A stretch of DNA of 64,000 nucleotides from Streptomyces sp. HUAS MG91 (GCF_040529335.1 NZ_CP159534.1:248001-312000), one strand, 5' to 3'; shown: positions 1 to 8,117, counted from the first letter of the stretch. The notes: a model not told the origin generated them from the sequence alone. Translations and numbers: made by a program.

Positions 1-594
1 TTCGACTGGGGTTCGCGCACCGGTGACATTCTCGCGGCGCTGTGGCCCGAGCGGGTCAAGGCACTGGTCTCGGTGAGCGGTTACCTGATCACCAACCGCA
101 AGGCCCAGCTGGAGCCGATCTCGCCGACCTCCGAGCACACCTGGTGGTACCAGTACTACTTCGCGACGGAGCGCGGCAAGAAGGCGATGGAGCGTCAGGA
201 CCTGCGCCACGACCTGACCAAGCTGGTGTGGCAGATCGTCTCGCCGACCTGGGGATTCGACGACGCCACCTTCGAGCGCACCGCGGCCGCGTTCGAGAAC
301 CCCGACTACGCCGCCATCGTCATCCACAACTACCGCTGGCGGCTGGATCTGGCCGAGGGCGAGCGACGCTACGACCGTTACGAGGACAAGCTGTCCGAGG
401 CCCCGCACATCGCGGTGCCGACCATCACCATCGACGCCCAGTACGACCCGTTCACAGCACCCGGCGACGGCGCGTCGTACCGCTCGATGTTCACCGGGAA
501 GTACGAGCACCGCACGCTGGCCGTCGGCCACAACCTGCCGCAGGAAGCACCGACGGCGTTCGCCCAGGCCGTCGTCGACGTGGACCGCTTCTGA
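1..594 (+). CDS. Alpha/beta hydrolase, epoxide hydrolase-like (5' end outside window)
   Basis: The frame is open from base 1, so only the C-terminal 197 residues are present and the start lies upstream. It begins at FDWGS, the nucleophile-elbow form G-x-D-W-G typical of alpha/beta hydrolases that use Asp (epoxide hydrolases and haloalkane dehalogenases). The late motif GHNLPQE supplies the catalytic His, and an Asp in the IDAQYDP segment could be the acid. The protein is a clear paralogue of the hydrolase at 11603-12568: the elbow, the GYLI segment, the NPDY segment and the GHNLPQE end all align. A strong hairpin follows the stop. Substrate unknown. Confidence 0.9.
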   Translation, partial: FDWGSRTGDILAALWPERVKALVSVSGYLITNRKAQLEPISPTSEHTWWYQYYFATERGKKAMERQDLRHDLTKLVWQIVSPTWGFDDATFERTAAAFENPDYAAIVIHNYRWRLDLAEGERRYDRYEDKLSEAPHIAVPTITIDAQYDPFTAPGDGASYRSMFTGKYEHRTLAVGHNLPQEAPTAFAQAVVDVDRF

Positions 595-608
595 CGGACG
601 ACGAGCCA

Positions 609-633
609 GGGGCCGGCCCCCCCGGCCGGCCCC
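609..633. terminator. GC-rich hairpin after the first hydrolase
   Basis: Perfect 10-bp arms GGGGCCGGCC and GGCCGGCCCC around a five-C loop lie 15 bp after the stop codon. There is no U-tract, as is usual for Streptomyces terminators. Confidence 0.6.
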
Positions 634-675
634 GGCACGGCCCACGCCCCGCGGGGCGAGAAGCCGTCCCGGGCG

Positions 676-735
676 ACACATGTATGTTCCGCACTCCTCG
701 GCACGGGCGCACCGGCGTGGGTACCATGCCCAGCG
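676..735 (+). promoter_or_regulatory. Promoter region shared with the paralogue at 33010
   Basis: The block GTGGGTAnCATGCnCAGCG (717-735) recurs almost unchanged at 32964-32982, upstream of the paralogous gene. Both lie at nearly the same distance from their GTG starts, so the block is probably a conserved core promoter or operator. An ACACATGTAT half-palindrome sits further upstream at 676-685 and resembles the CACATGTG sites elsewhere in the window. I cannot assign a sigma factor. Confidence 0.45.
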
Positions 736-762
736 TCCACCACTAGTGAGGAGTGACCGGTT

Positions 763-1233
763 GTGACCAGCCCATCAGCCGACACGCTCCGATCGCGGTA
801 CGTAGAGCAGGCCGCGTCGGATCTGGAAGACAACCGTCGCAGGCAGCAGGAACTGACCGAGAAGATCAAGATGCTGGAGCAGGAGGAGGCCCTCCTGGTC
901 GACATCATGCATCTCGCCGAGCGGCACGAGGGTGCGCGGCCCGCGGCCCCGCGCCCCGAACGGAAGAAGCCCTCCCCCACGCGGGAGAAGGCGGCGCAGC
1001 CCCTGCTCGGGGACCTCCTGGTGGAGCTGCTCGCGCAGTACGAGGAGCCGCGACTGGCCAGGGAGCTGCGGGACGAGCTGATGCAGAAGCATCCGGACCG
1101 CTCCCCCACGCCGCAGGTCGTGCGGAACACGCTGGAGTCGCTCGTCGCCAAGGGCCGGATCCAGCGCCACAAGCAGCAGCGTTCGGTGATGTACACGAGC
1201 ACGGAGTCCGGCCCCGCGGGCACGGACGGCTGA
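763..1233 (+). CDS. Coiled-coil plus winged-helix DNA-binding-like protein (paralogue of 33010)
   Basis: A 156-residue protein with no catalytic motif. Residues 1-55 form a charged, Leu/Gln/Glu-rich helix likely to make a coiled coil (LRSRYVEQAASDLEDNRRRQ and onward). After a Pro/Lys linker, residues 80-150 look like a winged helix: helices LLGDLLVELL and LARELRDELM, then a TPQVVRNTLESL recognition-helix-like segment and a basic wing GRIQRHKQQRSVMYT. The GTG start has GAGGAG 9 bp upstream. The paralogue at 33010-33594 matches almost to the base through the first 60 nt and in the C-terminal domain. A dimeric nucleoid-associated or regulatory role is inferred; no named family recognised. Confidence 0.85.
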   Translation: MTSPSADTLRSRYVEQAASDLEDNRRRQQELTEKIKMLEQEEALLVDIMHLAERHEGARPAAPRPERKKPSPTREKAAQPLLGDLLVELLAQYEEPRLARELRDELMQKHPDRSPTPQVVRNTLESLVAKGRIQRHKQQRSVMYTSTESGPAGTDG

Positions 1234-1360
1234 TCCCGGTCGGGTTCACACCTCTTCACACCCACATGCACATCCGGGTACACGCATCTCACCCGGCGAG
1301 GCGGCGCCGACCGCCCTCCGCTCCGTCCCGGGCGACAGCCGACCGCGCCGGGCCGGCCGA

Positions 1361-1909
1361 TCAGCCCTGGGTGCTGTGCTGGCGGGCCCGATAGGCGGCG
1401 GCCTTGACGCGGTTGCCGCAGGTCCGCATCGCGCACCATTCACGCCGGTGCCCCCGCGAGCGGTCGAGGTAGACCTGGGTGCACTCGGGGCGGGCGCACT
1501 CGCGCAGCAGCGCCCCGTCGTCGCCGCCGAGGATCTCGACGGTCTCCCGGGCGAGCGCCGCGAGGCCCTGGCCGACCGAGCCGGTGCGGGTCGCGCCGTC
1601 GGGGCCCAGCCGCAGCGTCACGGGCATCCCCGACGCCTGCAGATTCAGCTCGGCCACGGCGTCCGGGGGCAGCGGCTCGCCGTGCAGACGGGCCGCGACC
1701 AGTGAGTAGATCGATTCGCGCAGGTCGACAGCGAGGGTGAGGTCCACCTCGCTCGCGCCCGGAGCCAGATCGAGCATGCCGGACTCCACGAACCAGTCGT
1801 CGAGCAGCTCGGGGGTGGCGAGCTTCTCCATCGGCAGGTCGTTGCGCCTCGCGCGCAGCGTGCCGACGAAGTCGAGGGGGAGCGTCCCACAAGGAAAGGC
1901 ATGATTCAC
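1361..1909 (-). CDS. CGNR zinc-finger (ABATE domain) putative transcription factor
   Basis: A 182-residue protein with the two-part ABATE/CGNR architecture. The N-terminal stress-sensor-like domain begins with the typical PLDFVGTLRAR segment. The C-terminal zinc finger is C-x4-C-x(15)-W-C-x4-C-G-N-R followed by basic KAAAYRAR. The family is predicted to bind DNA; ligands are mostly unknown. The start is GTG at 1909. A TTGCAT-17 bp-CAGTAT promoter ends 6 bp before it, so the mRNA should be leaderless. A copy of the RTCACC-n9-GGTKAY element overlaps that promoter, so this gene is a candidate autoregulator. It is divergent from the molybdo-oxidoreductase operon. Confidence 0.9.
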   Translation of the reverse strand: MNHAFPCGTLPLDFVGTLRARRNDLPMEKLATPELLDDWFVESGMLDLAPGASEVDLTLAVDLRESIYSLVAARLHGEPLPPDAVAELNLQASGMPVTLRLGPDGATRTGSVGQGLAALARETVEILGGDDGALLRECARPECTQVYLDRSRGHRREWCAMRTCGNRVKAAAYRARQHSTQG

Positions 1910-1930
1910 GTAACCATACTGACCAGTGAC
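1910..1930 (-). promoter_or_regulatory. Element copy 1: GTCACT-n9-GGTTAC
   Basis: On the minus strand the half-sites GTCACT and GGTTAC are separated by 9 bp with GTCA at the centre. The site covers the -10 hexamer of the CGNR gene and abuts its start codon, an ideal position for autorepression. Confidence 0.5.
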
Positions 1931-1944
1931 CTACGAGAATGCAA
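1916..1944 (-). promoter_or_regulatory. Leaderless promoter of the CGNR gene
   Basis: On the minus strand, -35 TTGCAT (1944-1939), a 17-bp spacer and -10 CAGTAT (1921-1916) are followed 6 bp later by the GTG start. Transcription would begin at about the start codon. Confidence 0.55.
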
Positions 1945-2098
1945 GCCTCTCCCTTCCCGCCCCGCCCGCGCTCCCGCGCGAGAGCACGCCCGCACTCTGG
2001 CAGGCCCGGACGTCACCGGAGCGCCGCGCGGCCCGGAGCGGCCCGGCTCCGCGCGGGACCATCCACGCTCCCCCACCGCAGACCACCCAGCGGCACCC

Positions 2099-2119
2099 AT
2101 CACCGTATTGACCGGTGAG
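2099..2119 (-). promoter_or_regulatory. Element copy 2: CTCACC-n9-GGTGAT
   Basis: Read on the minus strand, half-sites CTCACC and GGTGAT flank a 9-bp spacer beginning GGTCA. It covers the -35 hexamer TTGACC of the rightward promoter at 2108. Confidence 0.5.
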
Positions 2120-2137
2120 TCACACCCATGCAAGGAT
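2108..2137 (+). promoter_or_regulatory. Promoter of the molybdo-oxidoreductase operon
   Basis: TTGACC (2108-2113), an 18-bp spacer and AAGGAT (2132-2137) give a plausible housekeeping promoter. The predicted start near 2144 falls inside the next element copy. Confidence 0.45.
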
Positions 2138-2138
2138 C

Positions 2139-2159
2139 GTCACCAGACAGAGCGGTGAT
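2139..2159 (+). promoter_or_regulatory. Element copy 3: GTCACC-n9-GGTGAT
   Basis: Half-sites GTCACC and GGTGAT with a 9-bp spacer overlap the predicted transcription start of the oxidoreductase operon. This copy is closest to the one at 30485-30505. Confidence 0.5.
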
Positions 2160-2254
2160 GGCATCAGCGGTCGTCGGCTCGACGTGTGGACCGGCCGGTC
2201 ATGACATCGCCGCGTCGGCCGCCCCCTCAGCACGACGACAGGACGGGAACAGAC

Positions 2255-2983
2255 ATGTCAGACCAGCGCGACGGCACAGAGGGCGGGCCGCCCGTGGCGC
2301 GGCGGGCGATGCTCGCCACGCTGGCCGCGGGGGCGGCCGGCATCGCCACCGCCCCTTATCTGCAACGCGGTTGGGAGGCCGTGCTCGGCGCCGCCTCCCA
2401 GGCGGACCCGACCGGCGTCACCGGCCTCCTGCCCAATCCGGGAGGGTTCCGCTACTACAGCGTCGTCGGGTCGGTGCCGCGCAAGGACGCTCACACCTAC
2501 GCGCTGCGCATCGGCGGGCTCGTCGACCGGCCCAGGACCTTCACCCTGCCGGAGCTGCGGGCCATGCGGCAGACTCGCGTGGTCCACGACGTGGTGTGCA
2601 CCGACGGCTGGCGCGTGGCGAACACGCCCTTCGAGGGGGTGCGGCTGGCCGATCTGCTCGACGCGGCCGGGGTCCGCTCCGAGGGCAGGGCCGTCCGCTT
2701 CACGTGTTTCGACGGCGCCTACAGCGAGAACCTCACCCTGGAGCAGGCGCGCCGCTCGGACGTGATGGTGGCGCTCTCCATGCAGGACAAGCCCCTCACC
2801 CACGAGCACGGCGGTCCGGTCAGGCTGTACGCGGCGCCCATGTACTTCTACAAGTCGGCGAAGTGGCTGTCCGGCATCTCCGTCACCGACGAGGTCGTGC
2901 CGGGGTACTGGGAGGAGCGCGGCTACGACATCGACGGCTGGCTCGACGGAGAGGACAGGCACGGCGATGGCACCGCTGCCTGA
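2255..2983 (+). CDS. Tat-exported molybdopterin-dependent oxidoreductase (sulfite oxidase/MsrP fold)
   Basis: A 242-residue protein of the oxidoreductase molybdopterin-binding family. The N-terminus has a twin-arginine signal (ARRAMLATLAAG, residues 15-26). The catalytic domain carries the molybdenum-ligating Cys115 in VVCTDGWR, followed by the conserved FEGVRLADLL and the C-terminal KSAKWLSGI segment. Cofactor-loaded export through Tat is expected. An upstream in-frame start at 2186 would place about 23 extra residues before the signal, so the ATG at 2255 is preferred. The next gene, a membrane b-type cytochrome, overlaps it by 17 bp, so the pair likely forms a membrane-linked reductase or oxidase of MsrPQ type. 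Substrate unknown. Confidence 0.9.
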   Translation: MSDQRDGTEGGPPVARRAMLATLAAGAAGIATAPYLQRGWEAVLGAASQADPTGVTGLLPNPGGFRYYSVVGSVPRKDAHTYALRIGGLVDRPRTFTLPELRAMRQTRVVHDVVCTDGWRVANTPFEGVRLADLLDAAGVRSEGRAVRFTCFDGAYSENLTLEQARRSDVMVALSMQDKPLTHEHGGPVRLYAAPMYFYKSAKWLSGISVTDEVVPGYWEERGYDIDGWLDGEDRHGDGTAA

Positions 2984-3617
2984 CACCGGCGCGCGGGTCC
3001 GCCGCTTCACCCGGGCCGAGCGACTGGTCCACCGCGCCACCGGCTGGCTGATGCTGCTCTGCCTGGTGACCGCGGCCTGTCTGTACCTCGCGCCGCTCGC
3101 CCAACTCGTCGGCCGGCGCCACCTGATGGTCACCGTGCACGAGTGGTCCGGGATCCTCCTGCCCGCGCCTTTCCTGCTCGGCCTGCTGTCCCCCGCGTTC
3201 CGCGCGGATCTGCGCCGGCTCAACCGCTTCGCGCCCTACGACCGGCAGTGGCTGCGCGCGGCCCGCCGGCGTCTGACCGCGCCGTCGGTGCGCCCGGCGG
3301 GCAAGTTCAACGCCGGCCAGAAGCTCTACGCCGGCTGGATCGCGGGCGCCGTGCTGCTGATGCTGTTCACCGGGCTCCTGATGTGGTGCGGCGGACTGCT
3401 TCCCGCGATCTCCCGCACCAGCGCGATCTTCGTGCACGACTGCCTCGCCTGGGGCATCACGTTCGTGCTCGTCGCGCACCTGCGCAAGGCGTACGAGGAT
3501 CCGGAGGCGCGGCTCGGCATGCGGACCGGCTCCGTCCCGGTGCGTTGGGCGCGGGAGAAACACTCCGAGTGGCTGCCCGACGACACCTCCGCGCCCCGAC
3601 GACGGTCAGTTGACTGA
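2967..3617 (+). CDS. Membrane b-type cytochrome, partner of the molybdo-oxidoreductase
   Basis: A 216-residue protein with four likely transmembrane helices (about residues 25-45, 58-75, 117-138 and 148-167). His residues in helices (HRATGW, HEWSGI, FVHDCLAW, VAHLRK) are suitable ligands for b hemes, as in the cytochrome b561/formate-dehydrogenase gamma group. The start overlaps the end of the upstream gene by 17 bp, so the two are translationally coupled. It probably moves electrons between the quinone pool and the exported molybdenum enzyme. The C-terminal 40 residues are cytosolic and charged. Confidence 0.87.
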   Translation: MAPLPDTGARVRRFTRAERLVHRATGWLMLLCLVTAACLYLAPLAQLVGRRHLMVTVHEWSGILLPAPFLLGLLSPAFRADLRRLNRFAPYDRQWLRAARRRLTAPSVRPAGKFNAGQKLYAGWIAGAVLLMLFTGLLMWCGGLLPAISRTSAIFVHDCLAWGITFVLVAHLRKAYEDPEARLGMRTGSVPVRWAREKHSEWLPDDTSAPRRRSVD

Positions 3618-3681
3618 TGTCCGTCCGCACCGAGGCGTGCAGGATGTGAACACCGGCCAGAAGCCACCCCGCACTTCCTGT

Positions 3682-3693
3682 GCACACGTGTGC
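3682..3693. promoter_or_regulatory. Perfect 12-bp palindrome GCACACGTGTGC upstream of the tannase gene
   Basis: This palindrome lies 77 bp upstream of the tannase start codon, in a 152-bp intergenic region. It resembles the CACATGTG elements but has a CG centre. Operator role inferred from position only. Confidence 0.35.
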
Positions 3694-3769
3694 CTGCGCC
3701 CATGGCAGACACACGACACCTGCCATCGACCACCTGCCCATGACCACCCCCGACAGACGAGGGAACCCC

Positions 3770-5392
3770 ATGAAGAGACTTCTGACCGTCCTCGCGGCCG
3801 CCGTGCCGCTGGTGACGGCGGCGGTGTACCTGCCCACGGCCACGGCGGAGTCCGGCGGCTCCACCGCCGCTCCGTTCCGGTGCGCGTCCGACTCGCTCGC
3901 GCTGAAGGCGCCGAGCGGCGCGAAGATCGAATCGGTGGCGGCCGTGAGCAAGCCGGCGGGCGACGTCGAGGTGCCCCCGGTGACTCCGCTGCCCGGGGAC
4001 ACGGTCGAGAACGTCCCCGCGCACTGCCAGGTGACGATCACCCTCGGCCACGTCGGCGCCGAGGACCACGCCAAGGTCCAGGTGTGGCTTCCGGAGCACG
4101 GCTGGAACGGCCGTTTCCAGGGACTCGGCGGCAGCGCCTACGCGGCCGGTGACTACGGCTCCGGGCTGGCCGCCGCCGTGAAGAGCGGCTACGCCACCGC
4201 CACGACCGACGCCGGGGTCGGCAGCTATCTCGATGTGAGCTGGGCCCTCGACGGCCGGGGCGAGGTCGACCGGACCCTGCTGAAGAACTTCGCCTCCCGC
4301 TCCGTGCACGAGGCCGCGGTCGTCGCCAAGCAGGTCATCGGCGACGTCTACGGCCGGTCCGCCTCGTACTCGTACTTCAACGGCTGCTCCACCGGCGGCC
4401 GCCAGGGCTACGCCGAGGCGCAGAGCCACCCCGGCGACTACGACGGCATCCTCGCCGACGCGCCCGGTATCAACTGGGACGAGTTCGAGGTCGCCACGGC
4501 CTGGCCCCAGGTCGTGATGAACGAGGAGCACAGCTACCCCAGCGCGTGTGAACTCACCCTCGCGACCCAGTCCGCCGTCAAGGCCTGCGACACGCTCGAC
4601 GGCGCCGCGGACGGCATCATCGGCGACCCGGCCGCGTGCCACTACGACCCGCGCCGCCTGATCGGCACGACCCTCGAGTGCGACGGCAAGAAGGTGACCT
4701 TCTCGGCCGCCGACGCGGCCGTCGTCCGCAAGATCTGGGAGGGCCCGCGCTCCACCTCGGGCCAGAAGCTCTGGTACGGCCCGTCGATCGGCTCCGACCT
4801 GACGGTGCTGGCCGCCTCCGACGGGGTCTCGGTCGGATCGCCGTTCCCGGTGCCGTCCGAGTGGATCTCCACCTTCGTCAAGAAGCAGAGCGACTACAAC
4901 GTCGCGACCGCGAGCTATAGCGAGTTCCAGAAGCTGTTCCGGCAGTCCCAGGCCGAGTACGACAAGGTCATCGGCACCGACGACCCGGACCTGTCCGGCT
5001 TCCGCAAGTCCGGTGGCAAGCTGCTGACCTGGCAGGGACAGGCGGACCAGCTGATCCCCACGCAGGGCACCGTCGACTACCGCGAGCGGGTCGAGAAGAA
5101 GCTCGGCGGCGCGCAGCGCGTCGACGACTTCTACCGGGTGTTCCTGGCTCCGGGCGTCAACCACTGTGCCGGTGACGGCAACACCGGTCCCGCCCCGACC
5201 GACGCGCTCGGTTCGCTGGTCGACTGGGTCGAGCACGGCAAGGCTCCGCGGACGCTGGACGCCGCGGTCACCGACGCCTCGGGCAAGAAGGTGACGCGCG
5301 ACCTGTGCCTCTACCCGCGGGTTCCGCAGTACAAGGGCCACGGTGACGTGGCGGACGCGAGCAGCTTCCGCTGCGTCGCCCCGCGGCACTGA
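3770..5392 (+). CDS. Secreted tannase/feruloyl esterase family protein
   Basis: A 540-residue protein with a Sec signal peptide (KR, then a hydrophobic LLTVLAAAVPLVTAAVY core, cleavage near TATAES). The catalytic elbow is GCSTGG with Ser207 next to Cys206. A late NHCAGDG supplies His next to Cys, the CS-D-HC arrangement known for tannase and feruloyl esterases, in which the two Cys form a disulfide beside the active site. A candidate Asp is in QGQADQLIP. Start chosen at the ATG with GAGGGA 7 bp upstream; an ORF start at 3680 lacks a ribosome site and a signal peptide. It probably releases phenolic acids from plant esters outside the cell. Confidence 0.92.
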   Translation: MKRLLTVLAAAVPLVTAAVYLPTATAESGGSTAAPFRCASDSLALKAPSGAKIESVAAVSKPAGDVEVPPVTPLPGDTVENVPAHCQVTITLGHVGAEDHAKVQVWLPEHGWNGRFQGLGGSAYAAGDYGSGLAAAVKSGYATATTDAGVGSYLDVSWALDGRGEVDRTLLKNFASRSVHEAAVVAKQVIGDVYGRSASYSYFNGCSTGGRQGYAEAQSHPGDYDGILADAPGINWDEFEVATAWPQVVMNEEHSYPSACELTLATQSAVKACDTLDGAADGIIGDPAACHYDPRRLIGTTLECDGKKVTFSAADAAVVRKIWEGPRSTSGQKLWYGPSIGSDLTVLAASDGVSVGSPFPVPSEWISTFVKKQSDYNVATASYSEFQKLFRQSQAEYDKVIGTDDPDLSGFRKSGGKLLTWQGQADQLIPTQGTVDYRERVEKKLGGAQRVDDFYRVFLAPGVNHCAGDGNTGPAPTDALGSLVDWVEHGKAPRTLDAAVTDASGKKVTRDLCLYPRVPQYKGHGDVADASSFRCVAPRH

Positions 5393-5418
5393 CCCGCCGC
5401 GACGTAGGTCGCTGATGA

Positions 5419-5464
5419 GACGGCCGTGGCCGGTCCGGATCCTCCCGGGCCGGCCACGGCCGTC
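5419..5464. terminator. Bidirectional terminator between tannase and SRPBCC genes
   Basis: Perfect 15-bp arms GACGGCCGTGGCCGG and CCGGCCACGGCCGTC with a 16-bp loop lie between two convergent stop codons. Confidence 0.8.
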
Positions 5465-5473
5465 CGCACGGCG

Positions 5474-5950
5474 TCAGGGTGTGAGGGCGTCCGACATCCT
5501 GTCGAACTGGGCCTGCCACAAGGTGTCGAGCCGTTCCGTCCACAGCGCCGACAGCGTGTCCTGCGCCTCCGGTGTGCCGCTGCGGACGACGTTCTCGGTC
5601 AGGATGTGGGTGCCGTCGTCGACGGGAGTGATCAGCCATGCCTGGTAGAGCTGCACTCCGGCGCCGATGCCCAGCCAGCCGACGCGGTGCGGCGGGTTGT
5701 TCTCCCCCACGAACACCTCGAACCGGTGCCCGTACCAGCGCACCGTGAACACCTGGGCCAGCGCGTCGATGCCGATCTCGGTCACACCCGGGGACCACTC
5801 CGGCCAGCTCGCGACATCCGTGAGCAGGGCGAAGGCCCGGTCGGGCGGGATCGGTACCGTCGCCTCCCGCCGGAAGAACCGATGGGCGTCCTCGGGCGAG
5901 AATCCGGCCGGCCAGTGGATGTCCGGGTGGCTGTTCAGTGTTTCACGCAT
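5474..5950 (-). CDS. SRPBCC (START/polyketide-cyclase-like) family protein
   Basis: A 158-residue protein. Residues 28-150 show the SRPBCC pattern: a first strand FRREATVPIPPDRAF, the helix FALLTDVASWPEWSPGV, then alternating beta strands and a long C-terminal helix (TLSALWTERLDTLWQAQFDRM). These domains bind hydrophobic ligands in a deep cavity; no enzymatic residues can be assigned. It is divergent from the GntR-MFS pair, so it may respond to the same ligand. Start ATG at 5950; the 169-bp intergenic region to the right holds the GntR operator candidate. Confidence 0.85.
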   Translation of the reverse strand: MRETLNSHPDIHWPAGFSPEDAHRFFRREATVPIPPDRAFALLTDVASWPEWSPGVTEIGIDALAQVFTVRWYGHRFEVFVGENNPPHRVGWLGIGAGVQLYQAWLITPVDDGTHILTENVVRSGTPEAQDTLSALWTERLDTLWQAQFDRMSDALTP

Positions 5951-6100
5951 CCGATGCCTTTCTGGGAGCAGCTGACGGAGCCCGGGTCGGCTCGGACAAC
6001 GTGCTGCCTCCCCACGCTGACCTCCGGCTTCTCGCGGTCATGCAACCACCGGGACGCCGCGGATGTCCATGCGCGACCCCGGCGGGGCCCGGGGGCGCGT

Positions 6101-6120
6101 TGCATGCATCGATGCACGCA
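6101..6120. promoter_or_regulatory. GntR operator candidate around TGCATCGATGCA
   Basis: A perfect 12-bp palindrome (6105-6116) extends to a 20-bp dyad with one mismatched pair, directly in front of the GntR gene. A/T-rich dyads of this kind next to FCD-type GntR genes are usually autoregulatory sites. Confidence 0.55.
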
Positions 6121-6137
6121 TGGAAAGATACGTGGCT

Positions 6138-6782
6138 ATGCCATCTATTTCGGGGTCGCGCTCCGCGGCGGAGACCGCGTACCAGCACGTCAAACAGGCG
6201 ATCATCACCGGGCGGCTGCCGGGCGGCCGGTTGGTCACCGAGAGCGAGATCAGCGAGGAACTCGGCATCAGCCGGACGCCCGCGCACGAGGCCTTCCTCC
6301 GGCTGAGCGGCGAGCGGCTGCTCGATCTCGCGGGCCGCAGGGGGGCGGTGGTCACCCCCATCGCGCCGCGCGAGGCGCAGGACGTCCTGGAGATGCGTCA
6401 GGTCCTCGAAGGGGAGGCGGCCCGCCGGGTCGTCGCGGAGGGCGGCCCGTCCGACGACCTGGTCCGGACCCTGACCCAGTGCCTGGAAGAGCAGCAGGTG
6501 CATCTGGACGCGGCGGACCTGGAGGCGTTCGTCGCGGTGGACGAGATCTTCCACTCCGCGGTGGTGCGGGCGTCCGGCAACGCGATCGCCGTGCACTTCT
6601 TCACGCTGCTGCGCGACCGTCAGCAGCGGCTGCGCCACCAACTCCTGACGACGCGTCCACAGCATCTGCCGGTGGTCGTCGAAGACCACCGGGAGCTGCT
6701 GGGCCGGCTGTCCGCCGGGGACGCGGCGGGCTATGTCGCGGTCCTGGCGGACCACGTGGCACGGCATCAGGGGGCGATGTGA
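6138..6782 (+). CDS. GntR-family transcriptional regulator, FCD type
   Basis: A 214-residue one-component repressor. Residues 10-75 form the GntR winged helix (QHVKQAIITGRLPGG, then TESEISEELGISRTPAHEAFLRLSGE). Residues 85-210 form the all-helical FCD ligand domain, with the EMRQVLEGEAARR helix and metal-ligand-like residues in VDEIFHSAVV and EDHRELLGRL. Start chosen at ATG 6138 behind GGAAAG; ATG 6120 in frame is an alternative that would give an almost leaderless message. The stop overlaps the GTG start of the MFS gene (ATGTGA), so the repressor and transporter are coupled. FCD ligands are usually small organic acids. Confidence 0.9.
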   Translation: MPSISGSRSAAETAYQHVKQAIITGRLPGGRLVTESEISEELGISRTPAHEAFLRLSGERLLDLAGRRGAVVTPIAPREAQDVLEMRQVLEGEAARRVVAEGGPSDDLVRTLTQCLEEQQVHLDAADLEAFVAVDEIFHSAVVRASGNAIAVHFFTLLRDRQQRLRHQLLTTRPQHLPVVVEDHRELLGRLSAGDAAGYVAVLADHVARHQGAM

Positions 6783-8062
6783 GCTCCGTGGCCGCGCGCC
6801 CGTCCGCCGTTCCGCCGTGGCGCGTCGTCTTCGGCGCGGTGTTCGTCATGAGCTGGTGCGGCAATCAGTTCAGCCCGCTGCTGTTGCTGTACAAGCAGGA
6901 GGAGCACTACTCGACACTCCTGGTGAACCTGCTCCTCGGTGTCTACGTGGGCGGGCTGGCCCCCGCGCTGCTGCTGGCCGGAGCCCTCTCCGACCGGTAC
7001 GGGCGGCGCCCGGTCATGTCGGTGGGCACGCTGACGGCCCTCGCCGCGGGCGCGGTGCTCGCGCTCGGGCCCCTCGGTGTCGCTCCCTTGTTCATCGGGC
7101 GCCTGCTCGCCGGAGTGACCGTCGGGATCGCGATGGCGGTCGGCAACAGCTGGCTCAAGGAGCTGTCGCAGGCGCCGCACGACCCGGCCGCGGACGCCGG
7201 GGCGGGGGCCCGCCGCGCGTCGACGGCGTTCACCCTCGGCTCCGGTCTCGGCGCCCTGGTGGCGGGCGCGCTCGCGCAGTGGGGGCCGCGCCCCGAGGTG
7301 CTGCCCTTCGTCCTGCAGATCGTGGTCGCCGCGCCGTTCGTGTGGCTGGTGCGCCGGATCCCGGAGACCAGCCCGGGCGACCTCGGCGGGCCGCTGCGCC
7401 GGCAGTTGCGGGTGCCGGCCGCCGGACACAGGCGGTTCCTGCGCGTCGTCGCGGTCGCGGCCCCGTGGCTCTTCGCCTCGGCTGCTCTCGCCTACGGGTA
7501 CCTGCCCGTCCTGCTCTCCGGCTCCACCGGTTCCTGGGGTCTGGCCTACGCCACCGCGCTCACCGGCCTGACGCTCGGTGTGGCGGCCCTGATCCAGCCG
7601 TGGGCGAAGCGGATCGACTCCCCCTCGTCCGCGCGGGGCCTGGTGGTGTTCCTGTTCCTGGCCGCCGCCGGACTGCTCGTGATGACCGGCGCCCAGTACT
7701 GGCAGTCGCTCTGGCTGGGCCTGGCCGCCGCCGTCGTCCTGGGGTGTGCCATCGGTACGGGGCTGGTCAGCGGTCTGCTGGAGGTGCAGCGCATCGCGGG
7801 ACCGCGCGATCTCGCCGGGCTCACCGGTGTCTTCTACACCCTCGCGTACGCGGGCTTCCTCACCCCGATCGTGCTGGCCGCCGTCACCTCGCTGTTCGGC
7901 ACGACGACCCTGCTGCTCGCGCTGGTGGTGCTGGCGCTGCTGTGCGCGGGCGCGGTGCTGCTGGCCTACCGGAGGCACCTGCCGACCGGCGAGCGGACGA
8001 CGACAGTCGTGGCCCAGGGCGGGGCGCGCTCGCCCGAGCGCGACGGTGCCGCCCGGCGCTGA
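6779..8062 (+). CDS. MFS transporter (12 transmembrane helices)
   Basis: A 427-residue major-facilitator protein starting at the GTG that overlaps the GntR stop by 4 bp. The loop after helix 2 carries the family signature GALSDRYGRRPVM, and about twelve hydrophobic segments follow in two halves. The second half starts after a loop near residues 200-215. A charged tail follows the last helix. Direction and substrate are not visible from sequence. Coupling to an FCD GntR regulator suggests import or export of the regulator's ligand. Confidence 0.9.
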   Translation: MSSVAARPSAVPPWRVVFGAVFVMSWCGNQFSPLLLLYKQEEHYSTLLVNLLLGVYVGGLAPALLLAGALSDRYGRRPVMSVGTLTALAAGAVLALGPLGVAPLFIGRLLAGVTVGIAMAVGNSWLKELSQAPHDPAADAGAGARRASTAFTLGSGLGALVAGALAQWGPRPEVLPFVLQIVVAAPFVWLVRRIPETSPGDLGGPLRRQLRVPAAGHRRFLRVVAVAAPWLFASAALAYGYLPVLLSGSTGSWGLAYATALTGLTLGVAALIQPWAKRIDSPSSARGLVVFLFLAAAGLLVMTGAQYWQSLWLGLAAAVVLGCAIGTGLVSGLLEVQRIAGPRDLAGLTGVFYTLAYAGFLTPIVLAAVTSLFGTTTLLLALVVLALLCAGAVLLAYRRHLPTGERTTTVVAQGGARSPERDGAARR

Positions 8063-8075
8063 CGCCCGTACACAG

Positions 8076-8117
8076 GTGTGCCGGCCGTCCGTGACACGCG
8101 TCGGACGGCCGGCGCAC
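8076..8117. terminator. Terminator after the MFS gene
   Basis: Sixteen-base arms, GTGTGCCGGCCGTCCG and its near complement (one G-U type mismatch), flank a 10-base loop 13 bp after the MFS stop. Confidence 0.75.

Larger units (their letters stand above)
1910..2254. other. Intergenic region with divergent promoters and three copies of the 21-bp element
   Basis: This 345-bp gap carries no convincing gene. It holds the leaderless promoter of the CGNR gene (left), a TTGACC/AAGGAT promoter reading right, and three copies of RTCACC-n9-GGTKAY at 1910-1930, 2099-2119 and 2139-2159. The middle stretch 1945-2098 is C/G-rich with no recognisable signal. Confidence 0.6.

Noticed and set aside
3326..5389. 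A 687-residue minus-strand frame over the tannase
   Set aside because: The plus strand has a signal peptide and the CS-D-HC catalytic motif; the minus frame is compositionally biased.
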